DNA of 64,000 nucleotides from Crocinitomicaceae bacterium. Lineage in GTDB: Bacteria; Bacteroidota; Bacteroidia; Flavobacteriales_D; Crocinitomicaceae. Within the stretch, counting starts at the first letter, position 1, and the number at the start of each line of letters is the position of its first letter. The position numbers were made by a program, and so were the translations under genes. The stretch covers positions 62,001 through 126,000 of the forward strand of contig JAQVCM010000012.1 of the NCBI GenBank assembly GCA_028689775.1, in the 5' to 3' direction. Below the pieces are notes generated by a model. The model saw nothing but the letters and a program-made list of their open reading frames with translations. It did no database searches and was not told the origin of the DNA. Below, one piece after another: positions 1 through 8,410 of the stretch.

Positions 1-20
1 TTGGTAAAACATGCTGAAAA

Positions 21-55
21 TTAGCAAACAACTATTTTGATTGAACATTTGCTAA
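21..55 (-). terminator. Possible terminator hairpin of the helicase gene
   Basis: Inverted repeat TTAGCAAA (21-28) / TTTGCTAA (48-55) lies just past the stop of the minus-strand helicase gene. On the minus strand the right arm is followed by a short T stretch (AATTTT). The loop is 19 nt and the T tract is short, so this is a weak call. Confidence 0.35.
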
Positions 56-68
56 AAAAGAAGCGATA

Positions 69-1370
69 TTATCTACAAAGTGTGATTTTTACACTGATTT
101 TTTTGATTTTAGTTCGATATAAATCACTTTTGATTTTGTTGTATCGTTTGTTTTGAATTGCCACATAACTGTAACTATCAAAAACATCGATGATGCCAAT
201 ATCTTTCACGTCGCAGTGCATGTCTTTCATAAAGAAGCCTGCAATATCCATTTTACGGATTTTTTCTTTTCTTCCTCCGCTGATGTAAAGCGTTGTCCAA
301 CCTGTATCTTTAAAGTCACCAATTTCTAAGGGAACTTTCTCACGATTGATTTTTAATTCTTTGCTATACGATGGAAGTGGTTCTTCTGCTGAATGAATCA
401 AGAAAACTTTTCCGTCTTTTTGCATGCGAGCAGTACGACCATTTCTGTGGGTAAAATCTTCCATGGTGTGCGGAAATTGATAATGCACGACATAACTGAT
501 GTCTGGAATATCCAATCCGCGAGCTGCTAAATCGGTGCAAACTAAAATGTTTTCAGTTCCGTTTTTAAATTTTATCAAGGCGCGTTCACGTTCCGGTTGA
601 TCCATTCCGCCGTGAAAAAGTACGTTGCTTTTTCCGTATTCGGATAAGTGCTGTGAAATGCGTTCGGTTGCTTCTCGGTGTGTACAGAAAATCAAGGTTG
701 GACCTGGTTTTAAAGTTGCCAAAAACGAAACCAAAGCAAAAAGTTTGTCGTGACCAATTGCTTCCACACTTCCGTAAGTAATATCTGGTTTTTCCTCGTT
801 TAAAAAATCGCTCGTGCTGAATTTCATATCTGAGAAAATCTCCGGCAATTGATCAATCTTGGTTGCTGAAACCAATTGAATCGATTTCAGAAGTCCGCCG
901 TATTTGTAAATTTCGTTGATTTCTTTCAAGAATCCCATTTCCAAAGTCTTGTCGTACTCATCGATAATCCAATGTGTAAAACCATCCAGACCTTTTGTCT
1001 CTCTTCGGAAGTGGTCCAAAATACGACCTGGAGTTGCCACAATAACTTGCGGATTTTGCTCCAATTGTTGCGCTTCGTTTTTGGTAGAGTGACCACCGTA
1101 ACACAAAGCCATTTTGCGATTGGATTTCAATGAAGTCCAGTTCTTAGCCGCTTGTTGTGCCAATTCTCTCGTTGGACAAATGATTAAAACTTGATCGGTA
1201 TCGTTGGTTGCATCGAGGATGTTCAACAATTTAATTTGGTATGCTAATGTCTTCCCACTTCCTGTATTTGATAACAAAATTGAATAAGGGTTCTGGTCTT
1301 TAAAATAAGACGCTTGCATCTCGGTAGGCTTTTCGAAGCCTGCATTCTGAAAATAAATATCGTAATTCAC
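69..1370 (-). CDS. DEAD-box RNA helicase with DbpA-type RNA-binding C-terminus
   Basis: ATP-dependent RNA helicase, probably acting in ribosome assembly. In the 433-residue product the Q-motif (GFEKPTEMQ) is at about 10-19, Walker A SNTGSGKT at 34-41, PTREL near 66-70, TPGR near 113, motif II is DEYD (137-140) instead of DEAD, then SAT, CTDLAARGLD and HRNGRTAR. The last ~75 residues (TLYISGGRKEKIR, DIGIIDVFDSYSYV) resemble the DbpA RNA-binding domain (PF03880), which in E. coli DbpA binds 23S rRNA hairpin 92. I chose the GTG at 1370 because family similarity starts at NYDIYFQNAGF and a -7-like box lies 4 bp upstream. An ATG at 1523 would add 51 residues unlike the family. The gene is divergent from rmuC. 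Family assignment is firm, the exact rRNA target is inference. Confidence 0.9.
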   Translation of the reverse strand: MNYDIYFQNAGFEKPTEMQASYFKDQNPYSILLSNTGSGKTLAYQIKLLNILDATNDTDQVLIICPTRELAQQAAKNWTSLKSNRKMALCYGGHSTKNEAQQLEQNPQVIVATPGRILDHFRRETKGLDGFTHWIIDEYDKTLEMGFLKEINEIYKYGGLLKSIQLVSATKIDQLPEIFSDMKFSTSDFLNEEKPDITYGSVEAIGHDKLFALVSFLATLKPGPTLIFCTHREATERISQHLSEYGKSNVLFHGGMDQPERERALIKFKNGTENILVCTDLAARGLDIPDISYVVHYQFPHTMEDFTHRNGRTARMQKDGKVFLIHSAEEPLPSYSKELKINREKVPLEIGDFKDTGWTTLYISGGRKEKIRKMDIAGFFMKDMHCDVKDIGIIDVFDSYSYVAIQNKRYNKIKSDLYRTKIKKISVKITLCR

Positions 1371-1374
1371 GCTG

Positions 1375-1382
1375 CAAAGGTC
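1375..1382 (-). promoter_or_regulatory. -7-like box GACCTTTG before the helicase GTG start
   Basis: GACCTTTG matches the Bacteroidota -7 consensus TAnnTTTG except for the first base. It ends 4 bp before the GTG at 1370, which would put transcription start at or next to the start codon. It supports the shorter gene model. Confidence 0.45.
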
Positions 1383-1546
1383 GGAATTTCTATGGATAAA
1401 TGCGTGTTTTCGTATGAGATAATTGAGATTGGAAATAAATCCTGAGAAGCAATACCAAAAGCGGTCTTGCATCGTTGAATTGAAAAGGATATATTTGACT
1501 TCCGCAGAACATTTATACTTCATTTTTATCCATAAATAGCACTTCC

Positions 1547-2911
1547 ATGATCGAAATACTCTTAGTTGTATTAATTGCTTTGGTTCTCATAAACATCTAT
1601 CTCGTACTGACAAAAAAGTCGGATTCCGATTTCAAGAATCAATTCAAAGAGATTGAAAAAGCAATGATTCAATTTGATGCAACTTTGTATCGAACGGAAA
1701 AATTAATTGGTGATGAATTTCAGCGAAATAGATCTGAAAATAACGAGGTTTCAAAAACAAATCGTGAGGAATTGGTGCGGAATTTAAAATCATTTGAAGT
1801 TAATTTTACAGAGAATATCAAGCAATTGAATGATTTACTTCGCCAAAAATTCATGGATTTTGCGCAACAGCAAACAGAGATCAATAAACAGACAATCGAA
1901 AATGTCAAGGAAGTCAAAAGTTCAGTTGAAAATCAGCTGAAATCCATTCGAGATGACAATACCAAGCAACTGGATGAAATGCGCAAAACGGTGGATGAGA
2001 AATTGCAAAAGACCTTGAATGACCGACTCAGCCAATCTTTTGAAACCGTTGGAAAACAATTGCAAGCTGTTCAAGAAGGTTTGGGAGAAATGAAAACCCT
2101 TGCAAATGATGTTGGAGGATTGAAAAAAGTATTGAGCAATGTCAAATTGCGCGGTGGAATAGGAGAGATTCAACTAGAAATGTTGTTGGAACAAATTCTT
2201 GCGCCAGAGCAATACGAAGCCAATGTAAAAACGAAATCCAACAGTTCGGATGCAGTTGAGTTTGCCGTAAAACTTCCTGGAAAAGACGATCACGGAAATC
2301 ACGTTTGGCTGCCAATTGATGCGAAGTTCCCCAAAGATATATACGAGCAATTGCAAGAAGCGTACGATGAAGGCGAAGCAACTAAAATCGCTTTGGCACA
2401 GAAAAATTTGGATCAAACCATTAAGAAAATGGCGAAAGACATTCACGATAAATACATCGATCCGCCCAATACAACTGATTTTGGAATTATGTTCTTGCCC
2501 TTTGAAGGAATCTATGCAGAAGTGGTTCGCAAAGCTTCTCTTTTGGAAGATTTGCAACGAAACTATAAAATCATCGTCACGGGTCCAACTACACTTGCAG
2601 CGATTTTAAACAGTTTGCAAATGGGATTCAAAACCTTGGCAATTCAAAAACGCAGCAGCGAAGTTTGGCAAGTGCTCGGCGCAGTCAAAAAAGAGTTCGA
2701 AAATTTTGGAGGTTTGATGGACAAAGCGCAGAAGAACATTCGGACTGGTTTGAATCAACTTGATGATGTGATGGGAATTCGAACAAGAGCCATTCAGCGG
2801 AAATTGAAAGGAGTTGAAGCGTTGACGGACGAAGATAGCAAGAAGTTATTGCCCGAGGTTTTGGATGTGAATTTGTTGTTGGATGAAGAGGAATTGGATT
2901 CTGGGAAATAA
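1547..2911 (+). CDS. rmuC: DNA recombination protein RmuC
   Basis: RmuC-family protein of 454 residues (PF02646), thought to limit inversions at short inverted repeats; the family has a restriction-endonuclease-like fold. Residues ~1-22 form one N-terminal membrane anchor (IEILLVVLIALVLINIYLVL), residues ~30-190 are charged and heptad-like, consistent with a long coiled coil, and ~195-420 is the conserved core, including LRGGIGEIQLEMLLEQIL, WLPIDAKFP and GPTTLAAILNSLQMGF. Length is normal. It starts 24 bp from the upstream limit of the divergent helicase frame. A weak hairpin (TATCGC/GCGATA, 2923-2939) follows the stop. Biochemical role in this organism is inferred from the family. Confidence 0.95.
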   Translation: MIEILLVVLIALVLINIYLVLTKKSDSDFKNQFKEIEKAMIQFDATLYRTEKLIGDEFQRNRSENNEVSKTNREELVRNLKSFEVNFTENIKQLNDLLRQKFMDFAQQQTEINKQTIENVKEVKSSVENQLKSIRDDNTKQLDEMRKTVDEKLQKTLNDRLSQSFETVGKQLQAVQEGLGEMKTLANDVGGLKKVLSNVKLRGGIGEIQLEMLLEQILAPEQYEANVKTKSNSSDAVEFAVKLPGKDDHGNHVWLPIDAKFPKDIYEQLQEAYDEGEATKIALAQKNLDQTIKKMAKDIHDKYIDPPNTTDFGIMFLPFEGIYAEVVRKASLLEDLQRNYKIIVTGPTTLAAILNSLQMGFKTLAIQKRSSEVWQVLGAVKKEFENFGGLMDKAQKNIRTGLNQLDDVMGIRTRAIQRKLKGVEALTDEDSKKLLPEVLDVNLLLDEEELDSGK

Positions 2912-2971
2912 ATAATATTCGATATCGCGATTAGCGATAAATTGACTTAATTGTTTGTTGTTTAGATACAT

Positions 2972-3534
2972 CTATAAAAGAGAATGGAGGTAATTGGCTG
3001 AATTTACCAATCCGTTTTTTCGTAAATTATCTAATACTTCGTACTCGTCAAGATCTGGATTTCTCCGATTTAAAACTAATTTTCTAAAGGCCTCAATGGC
3101 TTTCGCGTGATTTAAATCTATAATATCAGCAATAAAGTCGTCAGCAGATTTTGCAATTAACCCAAAAGTTGATAAATAATCCTCAGGAAAATCTTTTAAA
3201 TTATTGGTTACAATAATATTTGCATTAATTTTAATTGCCGCTGCTAGTACATGACAATCATTTTCATCAGGCAATGATAATCCGGCAATCAAGGCTCGTA
3301 ATTTTCAACTAAAGCATCTGGAAAAGCTAGGTTTGCAAGATTTGATCTTTTTTTAATTTCGGACTTTGGTATGCCTTTTCTTCTCATAACATCTTCCCAT
3401 TCATAAAAAATATGGCTACTCCATTTTGGAGTAAACATTTCAAAATGAGCAAACCAAAATAGTAAATCTCGGATTTCAATAGGATAAATCACGTTGGTGT
3501 CAAGGACACAAGTAAATCGAACACTATGAATCAT
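2972..3534 (-). pseudogene. PIN-domain toxin gene split by a one-base frameshift
   Basis: VapC-like PIN-domain ribonuclease toxin in two overlapping frames. The 5' frame (3534-3289, 81 codons) begins MIHSVRFTCVLDTNVIYP, with the first PIN acidic residue in LDTN. The 3' frame (3292-2972, 106 codons) holds LPDENDCHVLAAAI and IIVTNNLKDFP, the second half of the same domain. They meet at GAG CCT TGA / TTG ATT GCC; adding one T would give E-P-L-I and one open frame of 187 residues, the normal size for this family. The gene overlaps the upstream antitoxin by 11 bp. It could be a recently inactivated toxin, a sequencing error, or re-initiation at the TTG; the sequence alone cannot separate these. 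Confidence 0.8.
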
Positions 3535-3979
3535 AAAGGCCTAATTCTTCGTCTGACTTCATCATGTTCATGAGAAATTTTTCTTGTTCCAATTTAGTGT
3601 CACGCTTAAAATTTATCACATCTTCAAATTTAACCCTGCGATGTCGACCAACTAAAGTAAAAGGAATTTTACCATTCTCAAGTAATTTTACGAAATGAGG
3701 TCTTGAGCATCCCAATACTTCTGCAGCTGCTTGGGTTGTCATTTCAGTAGCAATAGGAACTACAGAGATTGGTTGTCCTTCACTTGTAGCTTTTAATATT
3801 TTGGCTAAAAGTTTAAGCGCTTTTAAAGGGATTTTAATTTTTTCTTGTGTTTCTTCAATTTCAATTTCAGGATTCACCGAATGTAGTTCTTCTATAGTAG
3901 CGATCAATGCAGTATAGGATTTCATCGCTGCAATCTGTTCCTTTTTAGAAGGTTTTTTAAGATCAATTAAGTATTCCAT
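3524..3979 (-). CDS. HTH (excisionase-type) antitoxin of a PIN toxin pair
   Basis: DNA-binding partner of the PIN toxin, 151 residues. Residues ~85-135 (TTQAAAEVLGCSRPHFVKLL, then IPFTLVGRHRRVKFEDVINF) are a MerR/excisionase-like helix-turn-helix (PF12728 type), as seen in antitoxins encoded upstream of PIN-domain proteins. The N-terminal ~80 residues (EIEIEETQEKIKIPLKALKLLAKIL) are helical and charged. The stop overlaps the toxin start by 11 bp, so the two are probably translationally coupled. A TATATTTG box and three ATAAACGA half-sites lie just upstream, which suggests autoregulation. Toxin neutralisation would have to be by the N- or C-terminal tail, which I cannot assign. Confidence 0.85.
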   Translation of the reverse strand: MEYLIDLKKPSKKEQIAAMKSYTALIATIEELHSVNPEIEIEETQEKIKIPLKALKLLAKILKATSEGQPISVVPIATEMTTQAAAEVLGCSRPHFVKLLENGKIPFTLVGRHRRVKFEDVINFKRDTKLEQEKFLMNMMKSDEELGLYDS

Positions 3980-3987
3980 CTTTTAAA

Positions 3988-4026
3988 TCGTTTATTGTAT
4001 ATGCAAATATAAACGAAATAAACGAA
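3988..4026 (-). promoter_or_regulatory. Promoter and putative three-half-site operator of the PIN TA operon
   Basis: On the minus strand TATATTTG (4011-4004) matches the -7 consensus TAnnTTTG exactly and lies 24 bp before the antitoxin ATG. Around it are three copies of one half-site: ATAAACGAA at 4009-4017, ATAAACGAA immediately after at 4018-4026, and the inverted TCGTTTATT at 3988-3996. One half-site overlaps the -7 box. The layout fits repression by the adjacent HTH antitoxin. Confidence 0.6.
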
Positions 4027-4058
4027 ACACTGTTAATTGCTATGTGATTTTTTTGTTT

Positions 4059-4086
4059 GTAAGGGTACGATTAATCGCGCCTTGAT
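4059..4086. repeat. Degenerate copy of the dispersed palindromic repeat
   Basis: Contains ATTAATCGCGCCT (4070-4082), an exact 13-base match to the palindrome at 50938-50967. The left arm (GTAAGGGTA) is decayed relative to GTAGAGGCGC. It lies between the TA promoter and the 3' end of the M1 peptidase gene. Confidence 0.5.
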
Positions 4087-4096
4087 TTTTCAAATA

Positions 4097-6403
4097 TTAT
4101 TTCCTACTCTTCTCCAACTCCTCAACCCTTTTCTGTCGCTGCATTGGGTTTTCATTCGTTTTTTGCTGATTAAATAATTGAAAACGAGTTGGCTGAACAA
4201 CAGCTGGCCAAGAATTATTGTCTAAGTCACAATCTGCTGTTTCTAAATATGGATCTAAACGGAAAGAAATCACTTTTTGATTAAAAATAAATACTTTCGA
4301 AAGGGTAACATCATCCATTTTCCAGATTTCAGCAGGAATATAAATGTCTTGAAACGTTCCATCTTCAAATTTAGCCTGAATAATAATTGGTGAAACCAAG
4401 CCACCAAGGTTGCTAAACGTGATTTCGTAAAATTGTTTATTGCTATTTAACAATGCTTTATCTTCTTCGCTTAATCTTTCTTGTACTTTTTCATATTCAG
4501 CTTTGTCCAATGCATCCACTTTCCGTGGGTCACTTTTTGCGTAAAAATCATCAATTTTTGAATCAGCTTCGTTGAATGTTTTTTCAATTCCTTTCTGATT
4601 GCGCATGTTACTAATGTAATTTTCTTGAACGTACGGATTGTAATTTTCTAATTCTTTTTCAAGCGCAGGATTTTGCGTGTTTAATTCGAAGTTTTTGACA
4701 CCATCCAAGGAAATATCTACAAATTCAGTCGTATAAAACCAACCTCTCCAAAACCAATCTAAATCAACTGCAGATGCATCTTCCATCGTTCGGAAAAAGT
4801 CTGCTGGAGTTGGGTGTTTGAATTTCCATCGTTCACAATAGATTTTGAAAGCGTGGTCAAACAAATCGCGGCCCATGATGGTTTCTCGCAAAATGTTTAA
4901 TGCCGTTGCGGGTTTTCCGTAAGCGTTGTTACCGAATTGAAAAATCGATTCAGAATTGGTCATAATCGGCGAAATAAACTTCGGATCACCACGCATGTAA
5001 TCGGTAATTAAATGTGCTGGACCGCGTCTAGAAGGATAATTGCGTTCCCACTCTTGTTCGGTAACATATTGCATAAAAGTGTTCAAACCTTCATCCATCC
5101 ACGACCATTGTCGTTCATCCGAATTGATAATCATCGGAAAAAAATTGTGACCAACTTCGTGGATGATCACGCCCCACATTCCGTATTTTGTTTCTTTTGA
5201 ATAGGTTCCGTCTTCTGCTGGTCTTCCGCCGTTGAAACTAATCATCGGATATTCCATTCCAATTTGCTTGGAGTGAACGGAAATTGCAACTGGATATGGA
5301 TAATCAATCGTATGTTTTGAATAGACTTTTAAGGTATGCGCAACCAATTTAGTGGAATATTGTTCCCATAGTGGATTTCCTTCCTTTGGATAATAAGACA
5401 TTGCCAAAATGGATTTTCCACCAATTGTAATTCCCATTGCGTCCCAAATGAATTTACGGGAAGTAGCAAAGGCAAAATCCCGAACGTTTGTGGCTTTAAA
5501 AATCCAAGTTTTGGTCTTTTTCGCTTTGTTTTTTTCTGCTTCTTCCGCTTCCGCCTGATTGACAATCATTACTGGTTCGGTCGCATTAAGCGCTTGTTTC
5601 AATCGACTGCGTTGCTTCTCTGTCAAAACAGCATTCGCATTTTGCAATTCTCCTGTTGCACCAACAATGTGATCTTCTGGAACGGTAATGCTTACGTGGT
5701 AATCTCCGAAAGGCAAGGTAAATTCTCCACGTCCTAAAAACTGTTTATTCTGCCATCCTTCAACGTCGTTGTAAACACACATTCTAGGGAAGAATTGTGC
5801 AATGGTGTACAAGTAATTATCTTCTTTCGGAAAATATTCCATTCCAGATCTTCCGCCAATGAAATCACGGTTATTGACATTGTACCACCATTTTATTTTA
5901 AAAGAAATGCTTTGTTTTGGTCCCAAAGGTTTTTCAGGATCAATTCGCATCATGGTTTTGTTGATGTAATATTTCAAATTCTGACCTGAAGTATTCTGAA
6001 CCAATTCCACTTTAAATCCTCCATCAAACTCAAAAAGTTTTCGTTTTACATCATTCAAACTTCTAAAATCTTCCATTTTATCAACAGAAATCATGCGAGC
6101 ATCTGAATTTCCTTCAAATAAATTTTGATCTAACTGCAACCATAAATACTCCAAATGATCTGGCGAATTGTTGGTGTATGTAATGGTTTCTTCTCCATAG
6201 ATGCGTTGCTTTTCATCATCCAGAGTGATTTGAATTTTATAATCTGCTTTTTGCTGGTAGTAATTGTGTCCTGGACCACCAGAAGCATTGCGGTACTCGT
6301 TTGGAGTTGGAAGTTCAATGTCTAATTGCGCAAATTTTGTCTGTCCAAAAGCAGTAATTGCTGTTAGTATCAATACACTTAGTAATAATTGGGTTTTAAA
6401 CAT
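4097..6403 (-). CDS. Secreted M1-family (aminopeptidase N-like) metallopeptidase
   Basis: Zinc metallopeptidase of about 768 residues. An N-terminal signal peptide (FKTQLLLSVLILTAITAFGQ) is followed by the M1 N-terminal beta domain. The gluzincin site is IIHEVGHNFF with the third zinc ligand in WMDEGLNTF; the substrate-binding motif that is GAMEN in aminopeptidase N reads GMEYP here, so exopeptidase activity is not assured. The C-terminal third (after ~residue 560) has DAS/acid-rich segments without a visible sorting domain, so it is probably periplasmic or outer-membrane-associated. The start is the ATG at 6403; an in-frame TTG three codons upstream would overlap the preceding gene. That gene ends 1 bp upstream, so the two form an operon. 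Confidence 0.93.
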   Translation of the reverse strand: MFKTQLLLSVLILTAITAFGQTKFAQLDIELPTPNEYRNASGGPGHNYYQQKADYKIQITLDDEKQRIYGEETITYTNNSPDHLEYLWLQLDQNLFEGNSDARMISVDKMEDFRSLNDVKRKLFEFDGGFKVELVQNTSGQNLKYYINKTMMRIDPEKPLGPKQSISFKIKWWYNVNNRDFIGGRSGMEYFPKEDNYLYTIAQFFPRMCVYNDVEGWQNKQFLGRGEFTLPFGDYHVSITVPEDHIVGATGELQNANAVLTEKQRSRLKQALNATEPVMIVNQAEAEEAEKNKAKKTKTWIFKATNVRDFAFATSRKFIWDAMGITIGGKSILAMSYYPKEGNPLWEQYSTKLVAHTLKVYSKHTIDYPYPVAISVHSKQIGMEYPMISFNGGRPAEDGTYSKETKYGMWGVIIHEVGHNFFPMIINSDERQWSWMDEGLNTFMQYVTEQEWERNYPSRRGPAHLITDYMRGDPKFISPIMTNSESIFQFGNNAYGKPATALNILRETIMGRDLFDHAFKIYCERWKFKHPTPADFFRTMEDASAVDLDWFWRGWFYTTEFVDISLDGVKNFELNTQNPALEKELENYNPYVQENYISNMRNQKGIEKTFNEADSKIDDFYAKSDPRKVDALDKAEYEKVQERLSEEDKALLNSNKQFYEITFSNLGGLVSPIIIQAKFEDGTFQDIYIPAEIWKMDDVTLSKVFIFNQKVISFRLDPYLETADCDLDNNSWPAVVQPTRFQLFNQQKTNENPMQRQKRVEELEKSRK

Positions 6404-6404
6404 G

Positions 6405-6917
6405 TTAGTCAATTTTTAAAATCGATGATGGACGATTTGGTAGGAATACGGCTGTGAATTTCTTGCGTTTTTTAATGAAGGTCATTTTATTTTGCTGATC
6501 GGGAAATTGTTCCATCAAACAAGCAAACTTGATATTCAAAGCTGAAAAGGGTTCAACGTGGTGAGCTACCAAATAGATTTGAATCAATCCTGTTGACATC
6601 ACCTGAAATCCGATGGATTCGAAACGAAAAGGAATGGAGTCTTTTGCATCTGAAACGCTGAAGTTTTTTAGAATTTCTTGTTCAACGATTTTAATGGTCA
6701 AACTATCTTTCTCCAAATACTCCAAACTCTTTTTGATTTTCTGAGCTTTTAAGAGAATGTTCTCAAAATCATGTTCAGACAAAATGACGGTTGTTTCCAA
6801 GGTTTTATTGGTTTCGTTGTAACTCATTTCAGCAAAACCGAAATAATAATCATGTGAAAAACCAAGCAAACTACTGGAGCAAAAAACAAGGGAGAGCAAG
6901 AAAATTTTAAACTTCAT
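6405..6917 (-). CDS. DUF6702-like secreted protein
   Basis: Small protein (170 residues) with signal peptide (MKFKIFLLSLVFCSSSLLGF) followed by SHDYYFGFAEMSYNETNKTLETTV, the pattern of the DUF6702 family that is often found directly upstream of M1 peptidases in Bacteroidota. No catalytic motif or sorting domain is visible. The stop is 1 bp from the ATG of the M1 peptidase, indicating one transcript and probable translational coupling. A near-consensus -7 box TAACTTTA lies at 6936-6943 on this strand. Function unknown; a chaperone or accessory role for the peptidase is inference only. Confidence 0.75.
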   Translation of the reverse strand: MKFKIFLLSLVFCSSSLLGFSHDYYFGFAEMSYNETNKTLETTVILSEHDFENILLKAQKIKKSLEYLEKDSLTIKIVEQEILKNFSVSDAKDSIPFRFESIGFQVMSTGLIQIYLVAHHVEPFSALNIKFACLMEQFPDQQNKMTFIKKRKKFTAVFLPNRPSSILKID

Positions 6918-6935
6918 TTCTAATTTTAAAAACCT

Positions 6936-6943
6936 AAAGTTAA
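6936..6943 (-). promoter_or_regulatory. Candidate -7 box TAACTTTA for the DUF6702/M1 operon
   Basis: TAACTTTA differs from TAnnTTTG only in the last base and lies 18 bp before the DUF6702 ATG. No clear -33 element was found. Confidence 0.35.
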
Positions 6944-7023
6944 AAAATGGAAATGAATCTAAGAGACAATTTCTCTTTTAAATTTAAAAAGTAGGGATAT
7001 CCGTTTTAAAACGTCAAACTCAA

Positions 7024-8181
7024 TTATTTACTCACAACAGCACCAACACACAGTTTCATACGAATAATGCGCTGTGCAGATTCATCAACTTGTGCTTTGA
7101 ATGCTGCATTTGAACGGTATTTTTTCAGTATGTCAGCAAACGCTTTATCTGCATTAACTGGCATTAAAACAAGGTCGTTTCCTGCTTCAACGGCTTTCAT
7201 ATCACATTGTGGAACAGCAGTAACGCCGCCCATGTTCATGGCGTCGGTCACGATCAAACCTTTAAAGCCCATTTCTTTACGAAGTAAATCGGTCACGATC
7301 ACTGAAGAAAGTGTTGCTGGTAAACCTTTGGTGTCGTATTTCGCGTTGTTTGCAACTGCTAAGTGACCAATCATGATGGATAAAACGCCATCTTCGATTA
7401 ATTTTGGGTAGTTCTTAATTTCTTTCAATTCACCGTCAATCATTTGAAGTGATTTATGCGTATCGCCAGAAACCAATCCGTGTCCTGGAAAATGTTTTGC
7501 AGTTGCGATGATTCCGTTTTTCTGAGTTTCCATGATAAAGGCATTCGACCAAGGAATGATGTTTGCCGGAACTGCGCCAAAACTTCTGAAACCAACAGTT
7601 TTGTTTGGTGACATGTCTACAACAGGAGCAAAGTTATAATTGATTCCAATTGCTTTTAAGTTCATTGAAATGGTATCAGCACAAGCGATTACCTCCGCAA
7701 CAGTTTTCAATTCATTTGCTTTTTTAACAGGCGTCGAACCGATGATTTTACGATTCACCAAACTTGGTTCCGCATCCGCAGCATATAAGAATGGAACGTT
7801 TCCGATGGAATCGTTCATTGCATTGAAGTTTGAAATCCAAGAAGTAAAGCCTTCTTTGGTTCCATTCAACATCAACAATCCACCAATTTTCCGCGCGCGA
7901 ATTAATTTGGTAATTGTTTCTTCCGTTTGACCCAAACGCCCAATTGCTGGCATTAAAAGTTGAGCTACAATGGCTGTGTCATCCAAACTTTTGAAAATTG
8001 CTTGAACATCTTGATCCAGTTGTTTGTTGTCTGTTAGAAAGTCAGAAAGCACGTACGCTTCTTTCACGGTTGGAAGAACTACTGCTGGTTTTTTCTTTGT
8101 TTCTATTTGTTTTTCAGGAGCTTGTGCGCAAGAATTGAACAAGATTACAAGAGAACTTATGGTAAGAAGATGTTTAATCAT
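7024..8181 (-). CDS. Glycoside hydrolase family 3 lipoprotein (NagZ-like)
   Basis: Predicted beta-N-acetylhexosaminidase, probably acting on peptidoglycan fragments. From the ATG at 8181 (about 385 residues) a signal ends in a lipobox-like LFNSC, so it is likely a lipoprotein. The GH3 core includes IGGLLMLNG, AKHFPGHGLVSGDTH (the NagZ-type KHFPGHG loop with its Asp-x-His acid/base dyad) and GLIVTDAMNMGGV, carrying the Asp nucleophile. It is a single-domain NagZ-type protein without the fused beta-lactamase domain common in Bacteroidota GH3 proteins. A start at 8217 would add 12 residues before the lipoprotein signal and is less likely. TACCTTTG lies 33 bp upstream. Confidence 0.92.
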   Translation of the reverse strand: MIKHLLTISSLVILFNSCAQAPEKQIETKKKPAVVLPTVKEAYVLSDFLTDNKQLDQDVQAIFKSLDDTAIVAQLLMPAIGRLGQTEETITKLIRARKIGGLLMLNGTKEGFTSWISNFNAMNDSIGNVPFLYAADAEPSLVNRKIIGSTPVKKANELKTVAEVIACADTISMNLKAIGINYNFAPVVDMSPNKTVGFRSFGAVPANIIPWSNAFIMETQKNGIIATAKHFPGHGLVSGDTHKSLQMIDGELKEIKNYPKLIEDGVLSIMIGHLAVANNAKYDTKGLPATLSSVIVTDLLRKEMGFKGLIVTDAMNMGGVTAVPQCDMKAVEAGNDLVLMPVNADKAFADILKKYRSNAAFKAQVDESAQRIIRMKLCVGAVVSK

Positions 8182-8214
8182 GGTGTTTATAAGATGATGT
8201 TGAACAAGAAGCAA

Positions 8215-8222
8215 CAAAGGTA
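8215..8222 (-). promoter_or_regulatory. -7 box TACCTTTG of the GH3 gene
   Basis: Exact match to TAnnTTTG on the minus strand, 33 bp before the GH3 ATG at 8181, in the 229-bp divergent gap to the barrel gene at 8411. Confidence 0.5.
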
Positions 8223-8410
8223 ATTTCTTTTTTCAAAATCAGTCGTTTTTTATTGATTTTGAAGCCAATTTAGTCAACACTTTGCGGTGATTATTGTTCC
8301 GTTTTCGCGTTCACTTTTAAATTATTTGTGCGGTAGATTAGGCAATTGAGAATTTAAGAGTAAATTAGCACAACTGACTAAAATATTATTGCATTCACAA
8401 ATACTACTAA

